Position numbers and translations under genes: made by a program | Shown: in pieces, positions 1 to 4,801 of the stretch | Layout of the letters: every line of letters begins with the position of its first letter | Position numbering within the stretch: the stretch's first letter is position 1 | The notes under the pieces: generated by a model | Told to the model about the DNA's origin: nothing | Databases searched by the model: none | Seen by the model: only the letters and a program-made list of their open reading frames with translations | Source: Hyphomicrobiales bacterium | GTDB taxonomy: Bacteria > Pseudomonadota > Alphaproteobacteria > Rhizobiales > JAKIUO01 | DNA: 5,296 nucleotides | Direction: 5' to 3' | NCBI GenBank assembly: GCA_027069645.1 | Contig: JALXEI010000182.1 | Span: 1 to 5,296, forward strand

Positions 1-50
1 AGGGATTCAATTTGATCCCACTGATCATCTCGCAAAGCGTAGCGACGCAC
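1..50 (-). CDS. IS5-family transposase, N-terminal fragment (runs off left edge)
   Basis: Reading the minus strand from a GTG at 50-48 gives VRRYALRDDQWDQIES followed by a partial Leu codon. This is the familiar opening of IS5-family (IS427-group, DUF4096-type) transposases, which typically begin M/V-RRYALRDDQWDRI. These enzymes are DDE transposases that cut and rejoin the ends of their own element; the catalytic residues lie further into the protein and are outside the window. A good ribosome-binding site, AAAGGAG on the minus strand (58-64), sits 7 bases before the GTG and supports this start. Only 16 full codons are visible, so it cannot be said whether the gene is intact, frameshifted into two ORFs as is common in this group, or a remnant. 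The family call rests on recognising this short motif. Confidence 0.72.
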   Translation of the reverse strand, partial: MRRYALRDDQWDQIES

Positions 51-113
51 AGGCCAACTCCTTTCAAAGCTGGTTCTTTATGAATCACTTATTTAATGAT
101 TTGGGAATCCTTT
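1..113 (-). mobile_element. End of an IS5-family insertion sequence (outer boundary approximate)
   Basis: The transposase start at 50 points leftward, so this is the upstream end of an insertion sequence whose body is off the window. The AT-rich stretch 65-113 between the transposase ribosome-binding site and the GC-richer flank should contain the terminal inverted repeat. The GGGAATCC at 103-110 (minus-strand GGATTCCC) is a candidate for part of it, and base composition changes just after about 120. The other end is not visible, so neither the inverted repeat nor the target duplication can be confirmed. The boundary is an estimate. Confidence 0.4.
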
Positions 114-216
114 AAATGATGACACCGCCTAATGCGGCCACAGAACAACCCCGAAACAATCATCAACCGGCCGCAAACCGGCCCTTTGGTTGCCGCAATA
201 AATCGTATATTGATTG

Positions 217-313
217 TTGTTGCAGATGTTCGGCTTCCGGGGCCAAATCGATTTTGGAAAAAAAGCCCCCAAGCCCCTTTCCATAATCCGACCCGGAAGT
301 CGAACCGCAACAG
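217..313. repeat. Long nested hairpin A (about 32 bp) with AAGCCCCCAAGCCCC loop
   Basis: The outer helix is 217-223 with 307-313 (7 bp, one G-U). After a small internal loop comes a 14-bp helix, 228-241 with 292-305 (GTTCGGCTTCCGGG against CCCGGAAGTCGAAC, one G-U). After an asymmetric loop the upper helix pairs 248-260 with 278-291, with one mismatch (T254/T284) and one bulge (C289). The apical loop is 261-277 and contains AAGCCCCCAAGCCCC. The amount of pairing over 97 bases is far above what random sequence shows. It may act in RNA as part of the candidate small RNA, or as a DNA palindrome. The loop motif recurs at 550-565. Confidence 0.75.
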
Positions 314-368
314 ATCTTTCATGCAGGGCCCTCCACTCCCTGCATAAAGACAAAGTGAGTAAATGTAC

Positions 369-396
369 AAAACCGGCGCTCCCAACGCCGGTTTTT
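369..396 (+). terminator. Strong Rho-independent terminator, possibly bidirectional
   Basis: ACCGGCG (372-378) pairs with CGCCGGT (386-392) around the loop CTCCCAA (379-385), extended by flanking A's (369-371) against the T-run 392-396. The T-run is 5 long on the plus strand, and the flanking A's give 4 U's on the minus strand, so it favours plus-strand termination but could work both ways. No protein gene ends just before it on the plus strand, which is the main argument for a non-coding transcript here. Confidence 0.85.
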
Positions 397-517
397 GCAT
401 TTTGAGACAAATTTGCATCAGAAATACCAATATTACCGGTTTGTAACGATTCCACAGTGTCGCCGCATTTTCTCCGTGGTGCCGCCCCAATCCGTTGGCA
501 AATATCAATTGTTGCCT

Positions 518-591
518 GGCCCGGTTCATTGCCTTTGGTTTCGGATTTCAAGCCCCCCAGCCCCTCCGAACCCATCGCGAAGAACCGGGCC
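518..591. repeat. Long nested hairpin B with AAGCCCCCCAGCCCC loop
   Basis: A perfect 10-bp inverted repeat, GGCCCGGTTC (518-527) with GAACCGGGCC (582-591), encloses four further pairs (529-532 with 577-580, one G-U). Above these is an 8-bp upper helix, GGTT-T-CGGA (537-545) with TCCGAACC (565-572), carrying one bulged T. The apical loop 546-564 contains the motif AAGCCCCCCAGCCCC, which with its next base matches 15 of 16 bases of the loop motif of hairpin A (263-278) in the same orientation. The stems of A and B differ in sequence while the loop is kept, which suggests that the loop is the functional part. It lies about 160 bases upstream of the htpG start and could be in a long leader or be a separate element. 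No T-run follows it, so it is not a classical terminator. Confidence 0.7.
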
Positions 592-646
592 TTCCTCTTC
601 CTTCAAAAGCGGATAGAGACCGCTGCAAAATCCCTTTTATGCCATA

Positions 647-675
647 TTGAGCTTTTGGCCGACTTCACCTAAATA
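647..675 (+). promoter_or_regulatory. Candidate sigma70-type promoter of htpG
   Basis: TTGAGC (647-652) and TAAATA (670-675) are separated by 17 bases, which would place the start of transcription near 682 and give a leader of about 70 bases. The -10 box matches the consensus only partly. I did not find a convincing RpoH heat-shock promoter (CTTG -35 with a C-rich -10), although htpG is often RpoH-dependent. The assignment is tentative, and the true start may lie further upstream. Confidence 0.3.
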
Positions 676-745
676 GCTGTATGAATAATCGTACCGGGCC
701 GTACCCTCTCACGGCCTGCAATGACAGCAACCAGACAGGTGGAGT
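662..745 (+). promoter_or_regulatory. Possible SD-sequestering helix in the htpG leader
   Basis: ACTTCACCT (662-670) can pair over 9 bp (one G-U) with AGGTGGAGT (737-745), which covers the whole htpG Shine-Dalgarno site. The intervening bases contain a compact hairpin, CGGGCCGT (695-702) with ACGGCCTG (711-718; 8 bp including one G-U, 8-base loop). Together this would form a closed leader fold of the kind used by translational thermosensors. It requires transcription to start upstream of 662, which conflicts with the promoter candidate at 647-675. The pairing is visible in the sequence; the function is inference. Confidence 0.3.
738..744 (+). promoter_or_regulatory. Ribosome-binding site of htpG (fixes the GTG start)
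   Basis: GGTGGAG lies 7 bases before the GTG at 752. There is no ATG in frame nearby that would give a better fit, and the protein from the GTG begins with the normal HtpG N-terminus. Confidence 0.8.
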
Positions 746-751
746 AATCCC

Positions 752-2719
752 GTGACAGAAACAGCAACCGACAACAGCTATCAGTTTCAGGCCGAAGTCG
801 CCCGTTTGCTCGATTTGATGGTGCATTCGGTTTATTCCGAGCGCGAAGTGTTTTTGCGCGAACTGATTTCCAACAGCGCCGATGCCCTTGACAAGTTGCG
901 ATATGAGGCGCTGACCAACGAGAACCTGATCAGCGATGACGAGGAACTCGCCATTACACTGATCGCCGACAAAAAGGCCAAAACCCTGACCCTTGCTGAC
1001 AACGGTATTGGTATGAGTCGCGACGAACTCGTCAATAATCTCGGGACGATCGCCCGCTCGGGCACCAAAGCCTTTATCGACGAGATAAAAGCCGACAAGG
1101 ACAGGCAACAATCAGGACCGGACCTGATTGGCCAGTTCGGTGTCGGCTTTTATTCCGCCTTCATGGTCGCCGACCGGGTTGATGTCATTTCCAGGCGGGC
1201 CGGTTCAAACAAAACCTTCAAATGGAGTTCGGACGGCAAGGGTGCCTTCGAGATCAGTCCTGTTGACGGTGATCAGCCCGCCGGAACCCGCATCATCCTG
1301 CACGTGAAAGACGATGCCGGCAAATTTCTTGAGGAGAACGAGCTGCGACGCATCGTCCACACCTATTCCGACCATATCTCTTTTCCGATCTATTTCGAGA
1401 GCGCTGACAAAGTCGAAAGCGATGACGAGGAGAATGAGAGCGCCGAAGAGACCAAAAAGCAGATCAATGCCGCCAACGCGCTGTGGACACGTCCGAAAGA
1501 CGAAATCAGCGCCGAGCAGTACAAGGAATTTTATCACCATACGGCATCCGCCTTTGACGAACCGGCCCTTACCCTGCACTATACCGCCGAGGGGCGACAG
1601 CTTTATACGGCGCTGCTTTTCGTGCCCTCAATACCGCCATTCGATCTTTATGACCAGCAGCGTGACAGCCATGTCAAACTCTATGTCAAACGCATCTTTA
1701 TCACCGATGACGCCAAAATCCTGCCTTCCTATCTGCGTTTTGTGAAGGGCATTGTCGACAGCGAGGATATCCCTCTCAATCTGTCACGCGAGATGCTGCA
1801 AAACAATCCGCTGCTTGCGGCCATTCGCAAGGCTGTCACCAACAAACTGCTTTCGGAATTGAAAACCTGTGCGAAGAAGGATGCCGAAAACTATCTGAAA
1901 ATCTGGGAAAACTTTGGTCCGGTGATGAAGGAAGGACTTTATGAAGACCCGGAACGCCGTGATACACTTTATGAACTCGCCCGCTTCAAAACCACCCGTA
2001 CCGAACTGACCTCGAAAGTCGAAACGGGTGATGACAACCCGCCGGCAAAATGGCGCGCGCTGGCCGACTATGTCGCCGATATGCCGGAAAAACAGGAAGC
2101 CATTTATTACCTTGCCGGCGACAATATGGAGCAGTTGAAAGCCAGCCCGCAGCTTGAAGGCTATCTGGCCCGCGATATCGAGGTTCTGCTTCTCGCCGAT
2201 CCTGTAGACAGTTTCTGGGTCACAACTGCCGTTGGTTACCAAGGCAAGCCCCTCAAATCCATCACACAGGGCGAGGCCGATCTCGACAATTTGCCCCTGA
2301 AAGACGAAGGAGAAAAAGATAAAGAGGCTGAGGCCGAAGACAGTATCTCTGACACTCTTATAGAAAAGCTGAAACAGGCCCTGAAAGACGAGGTCATGGA
2401 TGTCAAGAAATCATCCCGCCTTGTCTCAAGCCCGGCCTGTCTCGTGGCTTCCACGCAGGCCCCGGACCGACAACTGGAGAAAATGCTGGCGATGCAAAAA
2501 GGCGGTCCGCAAATGCCCGGTCTGAAACCCATCCTGGAAATCAACGCCGGACACGCCCTTGCCAGAGCGCTCAACAAGGCGATTACCGAAAACAAGGACG
2601 AGCGCTTTGAAGATCTTGCGTTTTTGCTGCTTGATGAAGCGCGCATACTGGAAGGCAACGCACCCGAGGATCCGGCCAAATTCACAGAACGGCTAAACCG
2701 GCTGTTGCTGGAGGAATAA
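752..2719 (+). CDS. htpG: Molecular chaperone HtpG (bacterial Hsp90)
   Basis: HtpG is a cytosolic homodimeric ATP-driven chaperone that remodels client proteins, often handing on from DnaK. The 655-residue product is full length, slightly longer than the roughly 624 residues of E. coli HtpG. The N-terminal GHKL ATPase domain (about 1-215) shows the catalytic Glu and Mg-binding Asn in RELISNSADALDKLR (E37, N41), the nucleotide-binding DNGIGM (83-88) and the lid and glycine motif GQFGVGFYSAF (127-137). A highly acidic linker (EESDDEE-like, about 220-235) joins the middle domain, whose conserved NLSREMLQ carries the ATPase-stimulating Arg (R346). The C-terminal dimerisation domain starts after a second acidic, Lys-rich stretch near 510-530 and ends in LNRLLLEE, without the eukaryotic MEEVD tail. 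Translation starts at GTG after GGTGGAG. It appears monocistronic. Regulation may involve the leader fold at 662-745. No key residue is missing. Confidence 0.97.
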   Translation: MTETATDNSYQFQAEVARLLDLMVHSVYSEREVFLRELISNSADALDKLRYEALTNENLISDDEELAITLIADKKAKTLTLADNGIGMSRDELVNNLGTIARSGTKAFIDEIKADKDRQQSGPDLIGQFGVGFYSAFMVADRVDVISRRAGSNKTFKWSSDGKGAFEISPVDGDQPAGTRIILHVKDDAGKFLEENELRRIVHTYSDHISFPIYFESADKVESDDEENESAEETKKQINAANALWTRPKDEISAEQYKEFYHHTASAFDEPALTLHYTAEGRQLYTALLFVPSIPPFDLYDQQRDSHVKLYVKRIFITDDAKILPSYLRFVKGIVDSEDIPLNLSREMLQNNPLLAAIRKAVTNKLLSELKTCAKKDAENYLKIWENFGPVMKEGLYEDPERRDTLYELARFKTTRTELTSKVETGDDNPPAKWRALADYVADMPEKQEAIYYLAGDNMEQLKASPQLEGYLARDIEVLLLADPVDSFWVTTAVGYQGKPLKSITQGEADLDNLPLKDEGEKDKEAEAEDSISDTLIEKLKQALKDEVMDVKKSSRLVSSPACLVASTQAPDRQLEKMLAMQKGGPQMPGLKPILEINAGHALARALNKAITENKDERFEDLAFLLLDEARILEGNAPEDPAKFTERLNRLLLEE

Positions 2720-2751
2720 AATCATACCAGGAAGCATAAAAGACTCCTGTG

Positions 2752-2784
2752 CTCCGCACCCCGGCCTTGAGCCGGGGCCCGGAG
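2752..2784. repeat. REP-like palindromic unit 1 downstream of htpG
   Basis: CCCCGGC (2759-2765) pairs with GCCGGGG (2771-2777) over a 5-base loop. It is enclosed by CTCCG (2752-2756) with CGGAG (2780-2784) and a 2x2 internal loop. The hairpin sits 32 bases past the htpG stop, but no T-run follows, so a classical terminator is unlikely. Bases 2772-2795 match 2868-2891 at 19 of 24 positions, ending in the shared CAAGTGAT, which ties this unit to the next one as a diverged direct repeat about 96 bases apart. Confidence 0.7.
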
Positions 2785-2840
2785 GTACAAGTGATGCCAA
2801 ACCACAGAAAAGCCTTACCCTTGTATTTCGCTCGGGTTCT

Positions 2841-2978
2841 GCTCCCCGGACAAGCGACAGCGCAGATCCGGGGTCCAGAGTCGCAAGTGATATACTTTTG
2901 TTTTTATTCGCTTTCTCAACCTGTTCCGTTTTTGCTGCCCCTGGAGCCCGGATCTGCGCTGTCGCTTGTCCAGGGAGC
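2841..2978. repeat. Paired 38-base inverted repeat (two facing REP-like units)
   Basis: Bases 2841-2878 and 2941-2978 are inverted copies with 36 of 38 positions paired; the mismatches are C2847/A2972 and G2873/G2946. The spacer is 62 bases (2879-2940). Each arm is also palindromic at its own ends: CCCCGGA (2844-2850) with TCCGGGG (2867-2873) in the left arm, and CCCTGGA (2939-2945) with TCCAGGG (2969-2975) in the right arm. The base changes preserve pairing inside each unit, as expected for individually folding palindromes. Units with CCCCGGA...TCCGGGG ends are typical dispersed intergenic repeats of alphaproteobacteria. The cluster lies between two convergent genes, a usual location for such elements. 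No ORF in it is convincing. Confidence 0.85.
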
Positions 2979-2991
2979 AAAACATCAAGGC

Positions 2992-3019
2992 AGAATGATA
3001 AAGGTGAGTCATTCTTTTT
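2992..3019 (+). terminator. Weak Rho-independent terminator after htpG and the repeat cluster
   Basis: AGAATGA (2992-2998) pairs with TCATTCT (3009-3015) over a 10-base loop and is followed by a T-run (3015-3019). The stem is AT-rich and short, so efficiency may be low. It is oriented to stop plus-strand transcription coming from htpG, about 270 bases after its stop, before it enters the convergent gene. On the minus strand no U-run follows, so it does not look like the terminator of the gene at 3050-3628. Confidence 0.45.
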
Positions 3020-3049
3020 GCATTCCGGTACTACTCCCCGAATCGAGCG

Positions 3050-3628
3050 TTACCGTCTGATGATACGGCGCTTGTAGATCAACGGAAAGCTGGTGGTATT
3101 GATCCCGCCGTCACAGGCATCCTTGTAGCGATATTCGAGCAGGACAAAGCGGTCATCTTCCCACTTCAATGTCGAAAGACTGCCACAGTCACCGAAACCG
3201 CGTGATTTGGAAAAACCGTGAAGCTCCCCGGTCTCCTGGTCAAAATAGGCATTATACAGCACATCACTGCCTGTCCATCCCCCGGCTATATCATAGTCGG
3301 CAAACAGCATGCGCTCGGCATTGGCGGCATCGCCATCGCGTACGATATAAATCGCAAAGGGCCAGTTATAGGCGGCGTATTCACATATAACTCCGTAGAG
3401 TTCCGTTGTTTTATTGATGCGGTGATGAAAAAAAGCGTCCGCAAGAGGAATAGAGTGTTCTTCCAGTTCATCAAAGCCAACGCAACCGGTTGATTTTTGA
3501 TGGATTTGCATCAGGGCTGCGGGCAAATGTGCATTTGCGCTTTTAACGGCTGAGACCGCGCGGTGCGTATGCACAAGATATACAGCACCAAAACACAGAA
3601 CTGACAATGCAATGGCGAGGCGAGACAT
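3050..3628 (-). CDS. Small exported or membrane-anchored protein, DUF1176-like C-terminal half
   Basis: The product is 192 residues from the ATG at 3628-3626, chosen because GGAG (3637-3640) lies 8 bases upstream; a TTG six codons earlier has no such site. The N-terminus (about 3-19, LAIALSVLCFGAVYLV) is a signal peptide or single membrane anchor, so the rest should be periplasmic. Four cysteines in that part (C49, C82, C148, C172) could make two disulfides. The C-terminal block with GFGDCGS, W156, RFVLLEYR, C172-DGG and a final FPLIYKRR resembles the end of DUF1176 proteins (GDCG...W.W.G..F.L......C.GG...WP..Y.A). DUF1176 has no established function and its members are usually longer, so this would be a short or divergent version. 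C12 does not sit in a good lipobox. It is convergent with htpG and divergent from folP. The ORF is intact. Family assignment is moderate; function is unknown. Confidence 0.8.
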   Translation of the reverse strand: MSRLAIALSVLCFGAVYLVHTHRAVSAVKSANAHLPAALMQIHQKSTGCVGFDELEEHSIPLADAFFHHRINKTTELYGVICEYAAYNWPFAIYIVRDGDAANAERMLFADYDIAGGWTGSDVLYNAYFDQETGELHGFSKSRGFGDCGSLSTLKWEDDRFVLLEYRYKDACDGGINTTSFPLIYKRRIIRR

Positions 3629-3661
3629 GTCTTTTACTCCAAACAAAATATTGTCCGCGAG

Positions 3662-3674
3662 TTTATACTATAAT
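3662..3674. promoter_or_regulatory. Overlapping -10-like boxes in the divergent promoter region
   Basis: On the plus strand a perfect TATAAT (3669-3674), overlapped by TATACT (3664-3669), could serve folP with a leader of about 128 bases. On the minus strand TATAGT (3672-3667) or TATAAA (3667-3662) could serve the DUF1176-like gene with a leader of roughly 30 bases. No good -35 box was found for either at normal spacing, so use of these boxes is a guess based on position and AT content. Confidence 0.35.
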
Positions 3675-3682
3675 CCTTTCCG

Positions 3683-3721
3683 CTTTCCGGTAAAATCAGG
3701 CGATTTCCCTCCACCGGAAAG
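3683..3721. promoter_or_regulatory. Nested inverted repeat in the folP upstream region
   Basis: CTTTCCGGT (3683-3691) and ACCGGAAAG (3713-3721) form a perfect 9-bp inverted repeat. Inside it AAATC (3693-3697) pairs with GATTT (3702-3706) over a 4-base AGGC loop, leaving the unpaired strand CCCTCC on one side. It could be a leader hairpin of folP if transcription starts near 3681, or an operator between the two divergent genes. No T-run follows, so it is not a standard terminator. Confidence 0.5.
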
Positions 3722-3797
3722 AAAATTCCTATCGTGGTAAATATATGTGAAATATCCCTAACTTTGATAAACAGGGGGGATAGCAAATAATCCGGTC

Positions 3798-3801
3798 AGG
3801 A
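3798..3801 (+). promoter_or_regulatory. Ribosome-binding site of folP
   Basis: AGGA lies 7 bases before the ATG at 3809 and supports that start. The first conserved FolP motif begins only 12 residues later, the normal distance for the family. Confidence 0.7.
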
Positions 3802-3808
3802 TAAAAGA

Positions 3809-4648
3809 ATGGCGAAAACGGATGTAAAGCCGGTAAGGCTTATGGGAATCGTCAATGTCACGCCCGACAGTTTTTCCGATGGTGGTTCCTTTCATGATTG
3901 CGACAGGGCCATCAGTCACGCCCTGGAACTCGCCCGCGAAGGCGCCGATATTGTTGATATCGGCGGCGAGTCGACGCGGCCCGGCGCCCTGCCCGTTCCT
4001 GTCGAAGAAGAGTTGCAACGGGTGATCCCGGTGATCCGGGGCCTCGCCCTGCACAAAAAACAGGACAGTAAATTCACCGCCATAATCTCCATTGATACGC
4101 GCAAGGCCGAGGTGATGCGCGAGGCGCTCAGGGCCGGGGCCGAAATCATCAATGATGTATCGGCCCTGCAATATGATGAGGAAAGCATGGTGGTTGCCGC
4201 CGGTTGCAATTGCCCGATTATTCTGATGCATGGCAAGGGCGATCCCCGCACCATGCAGGACGATCCCCGCTATGATGACGTTGTTGCCGAAGTTTATGAT
4301 TATCTCGCGCAACGCATTGAAACGTGTGAAAAGGCTGGCATCAGGCGATCACGACTGATCATTGATCCGGGTATAGGTTTCGGCAAAACCCTGGAGCACA
4401 ATCTGGCGTTACTGGCCCATCTGAAACGCTTTGCCGATCTTGATGTGCCGCTCCTGCTCGGGGCCAGTCGCAAGCGGTTTATCGGGGCGCTGTCCGGTGA
4501 ACAGGAGGCCGACAGGCGGGCCCCCGGCTCCATCGCCGCGGCCCTGCACGGGGTTTCGCAAGGCGTAGAGATATTGCGTGTCCACGATGTCCGGGAAACC
4601 CGCCAGGCACTGGATGTCTGGCAGGCCATTCAAGCCGAAGACCGTTAG
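3809..4648 (+). CDS. folP: Dihydropteroate synthase (FolP)
   Basis: This cytosolic enzyme condenses 6-hydroxymethyl-7,8-dihydropterin diphosphate with p-aminobenzoate to give 7,8-dihydropteroate, a step of folate synthesis and the target of sulfonamides. The 279 residues match the usual family length. All TIM-barrel motifs are present in order: MGIVNVTPDSFSDGG (12-26), DIVDIGGESTRPGA (47-60), ISIDT (94-98 region, D96), EIINDVSAL (112-120, N115), LMHGKGDPRTMQ (139-150), IIDPGIGFGK (184-193, D186), LGASRKRF (217-224, K222) and RVHDV (257-261). These correspond to the E. coli substrate-binding residues D96, N115, D185, K221 and R255. F22 and P58, matching the E. coli positions F28 and P64 where sulfonamide-resistance changes are known, are unaltered, so a drug-sensitive form is expected. 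Unlike in many bacteria, no glmM follows; the next gene is convergent, so folP appears to be a single-gene unit. Confidence 0.97.
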   Translation: MAKTDVKPVRLMGIVNVTPDSFSDGGSFHDCDRAISHALELAREGADIVDIGGESTRPGALPVPVEEELQRVIPVIRGLALHKKQDSKFTAIISIDTRKAEVMREALRAGAEIINDVSALQYDEESMVVAAGCNCPIILMHGKGDPRTMQDDPRYDDVVAEVYDYLAQRIETCEKAGIRRSRLIIDPGIGFGKTLEHNLALLAHLKRFADLDVPLLLGASRKRFIGALSGEQEADRRAPGSIAAALHGVSQGVEILRVHDVRETRQALDVWQAIQAEDR

Positions 4649-4653
4649 GCCGT

Positions 4654-4684
4654 AAACTCATTGCTTGATTTTATTGAGTTTTTT
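4654..4684 (+). terminator. Rho-independent terminator after folP
   Basis: AAACTCA (4654-4660) pairs with TGAGTTT (4675-4681) over a 14-base loop and runs into a six-T tract (4679-4684). It begins 6 bases past the folP stop. The stem is AT-rich, but the position and T-run fit an intrinsic terminator. An overlapping alternative pairing, CTTGATT (4664-4670) with AATCAAG (4694-4700), is also possible. Confidence 0.6.
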
Positions 4685-4699
4685 CCTGTCCGGAATCAA

Positions 4700-4745
4700 G
4701 CAAACCGGCGCCGAACGGGGCTGGCGTACTTTCAAGCCGGTTTGC
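4700..4745. repeat. 10-bp inverted repeat between convergent folP and the VWA-like gene
   Basis: GCAAACCGGC (4700-4709) and GCCGGTTTGC (4736-4745) are perfect inverted copies with a 26-base spacer, in which CGCC (4709-4712) can pair with GGCG (4723-4726). Neither strand shows a following T-run, so it is not a clear intrinsic terminator. It could halt or stabilise converging transcripts; that is inference. Confidence 0.55.
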
Positions 4746-4801
4746 GCCGATAATGGGCTGGAAAAGACCAATAGAATCGGTGAGGAGTTTTGAATCGGAC
4801 T

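Larger units (their letters stand above)
157..396 (+). ncRNA. Candidate structured small RNA with C-rich loops and its own terminator
   Basis: Four adjacent foldable units run up to a terminator. Unit 1 (157-216) has CAATCA (157-162) pairing with TGATTG (211-216) around a hairpin 164-192 (CAACC and GGCCG pairing with CGGCC and GGTTG, with a 4-base bulge). Unit 2 (217-313) is a very long hairpin. Unit 3 has ATGCAGGG (321-328) pairing with CCCTGCAT (338-345), with loop CCCTCCACT. Unit 4 is the terminator 369-396, loop CTCCCAA. The three apical loops of units 2 to 4 are all C-rich, and two contain CUCC runs able to pair with Shine-Dalgarno sequences, as in known alphaproteobacterial anti-SD small RNAs. 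A TATATT at 206-211 could be a -10 box giving a start near 218, exactly at unit 2, but no good -35 was found. The plus strand is preferred because the terminator U-run is longer that way. It matches no RNA family I recognise. Confidence 0.35.
51..751. other. Gene-free interval rich in hairpins, upstream of htpG
   Basis: About 700 bases with no convincing protein gene. The open frames here are short, have no recognisable domains, and cross long inverted repeats that explain their openness. From left to right it holds the end of the insertion sequence, a chain of hairpins (157-216, 217-313, 321-345), a strong terminator (369-396), a long nested hairpin (518-591), a small hairpin (608-624) and the htpG promoter and leader region (about 640-751). 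No tRNA T-loop signature or RNase P, SRP or tmRNA hallmark was seen on either strand. Confidence 0.7.

Noticed and set aside
1..20. GGGATC-like inverted repeat (GGGAT...GATCCC) at the very start, as an IS end.
   Set aside because: It lies inside the recognisable transposase codons (IESL region read on the minus strand), so it is chance coding sequence.
89..322. Minus-strand frame of 77 codons starting ATG at 322-320, with a good GGAGG 7 bases upstream.
   Set aside because: The ribosome-binding site is attractive, but the frame runs through the long inverted repeats and ends at the insertion sequence. The product has no recognisable domain or convincing composition. The GGAGG is simply the complement of the CCTCC loop of hairpin 321-345. 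Protein coding remains possible but is the weaker reading.
129..616. Several other open frames of 60 to 148 codons on both strands between the insertion sequence and htpG.
   Set aside because: They overlap one another, lack ribosome-binding sites and known motifs, and cross palindromic DNA.
608..640. Hairpin AGCGG (608-612) with CCGCT (620-624), followed by CCCTTTTAT, as a terminator.
   Set aside because: The stem is only 5 bp, and the short T-run starts about 11 bases after it, too far for an intrinsic terminator.
51..751. Known housekeeping RNAs (tRNA, SRP RNA, RNase P RNA, tmRNA, 6S RNA) in the gene-free interval.
   Set aside because: None of the characteristic conserved sequences (T-loop GTTCGA with flanking stem, SRP tetraloop motif, RNase P GAAAGTCC) was found on either strand.
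2752..2784. Palindromic unit 1 as the htpG terminator.
   Set aside because: It is stable and well placed, but no T-run follows and its sequence is a member of the neighbouring repeat family, so it is better read as a REP-like unit.
2693..3060. Open frames over the repeat cluster after htpG on both strands.
   Set aside because: They are made of translated palindromes (the 38-base arms and unit 1), have no ribosome-binding sites and no domain signal.
3764..3791. TTGATA (3764-3769) and AATAAT (3786-3791), 16 bases apart, as a folP promoter.
   Set aside because: The boxes look good, but transcription would start near 3798, inside the folP ribosome-binding site, leaving almost no leader. Kept only as an outside possibility.
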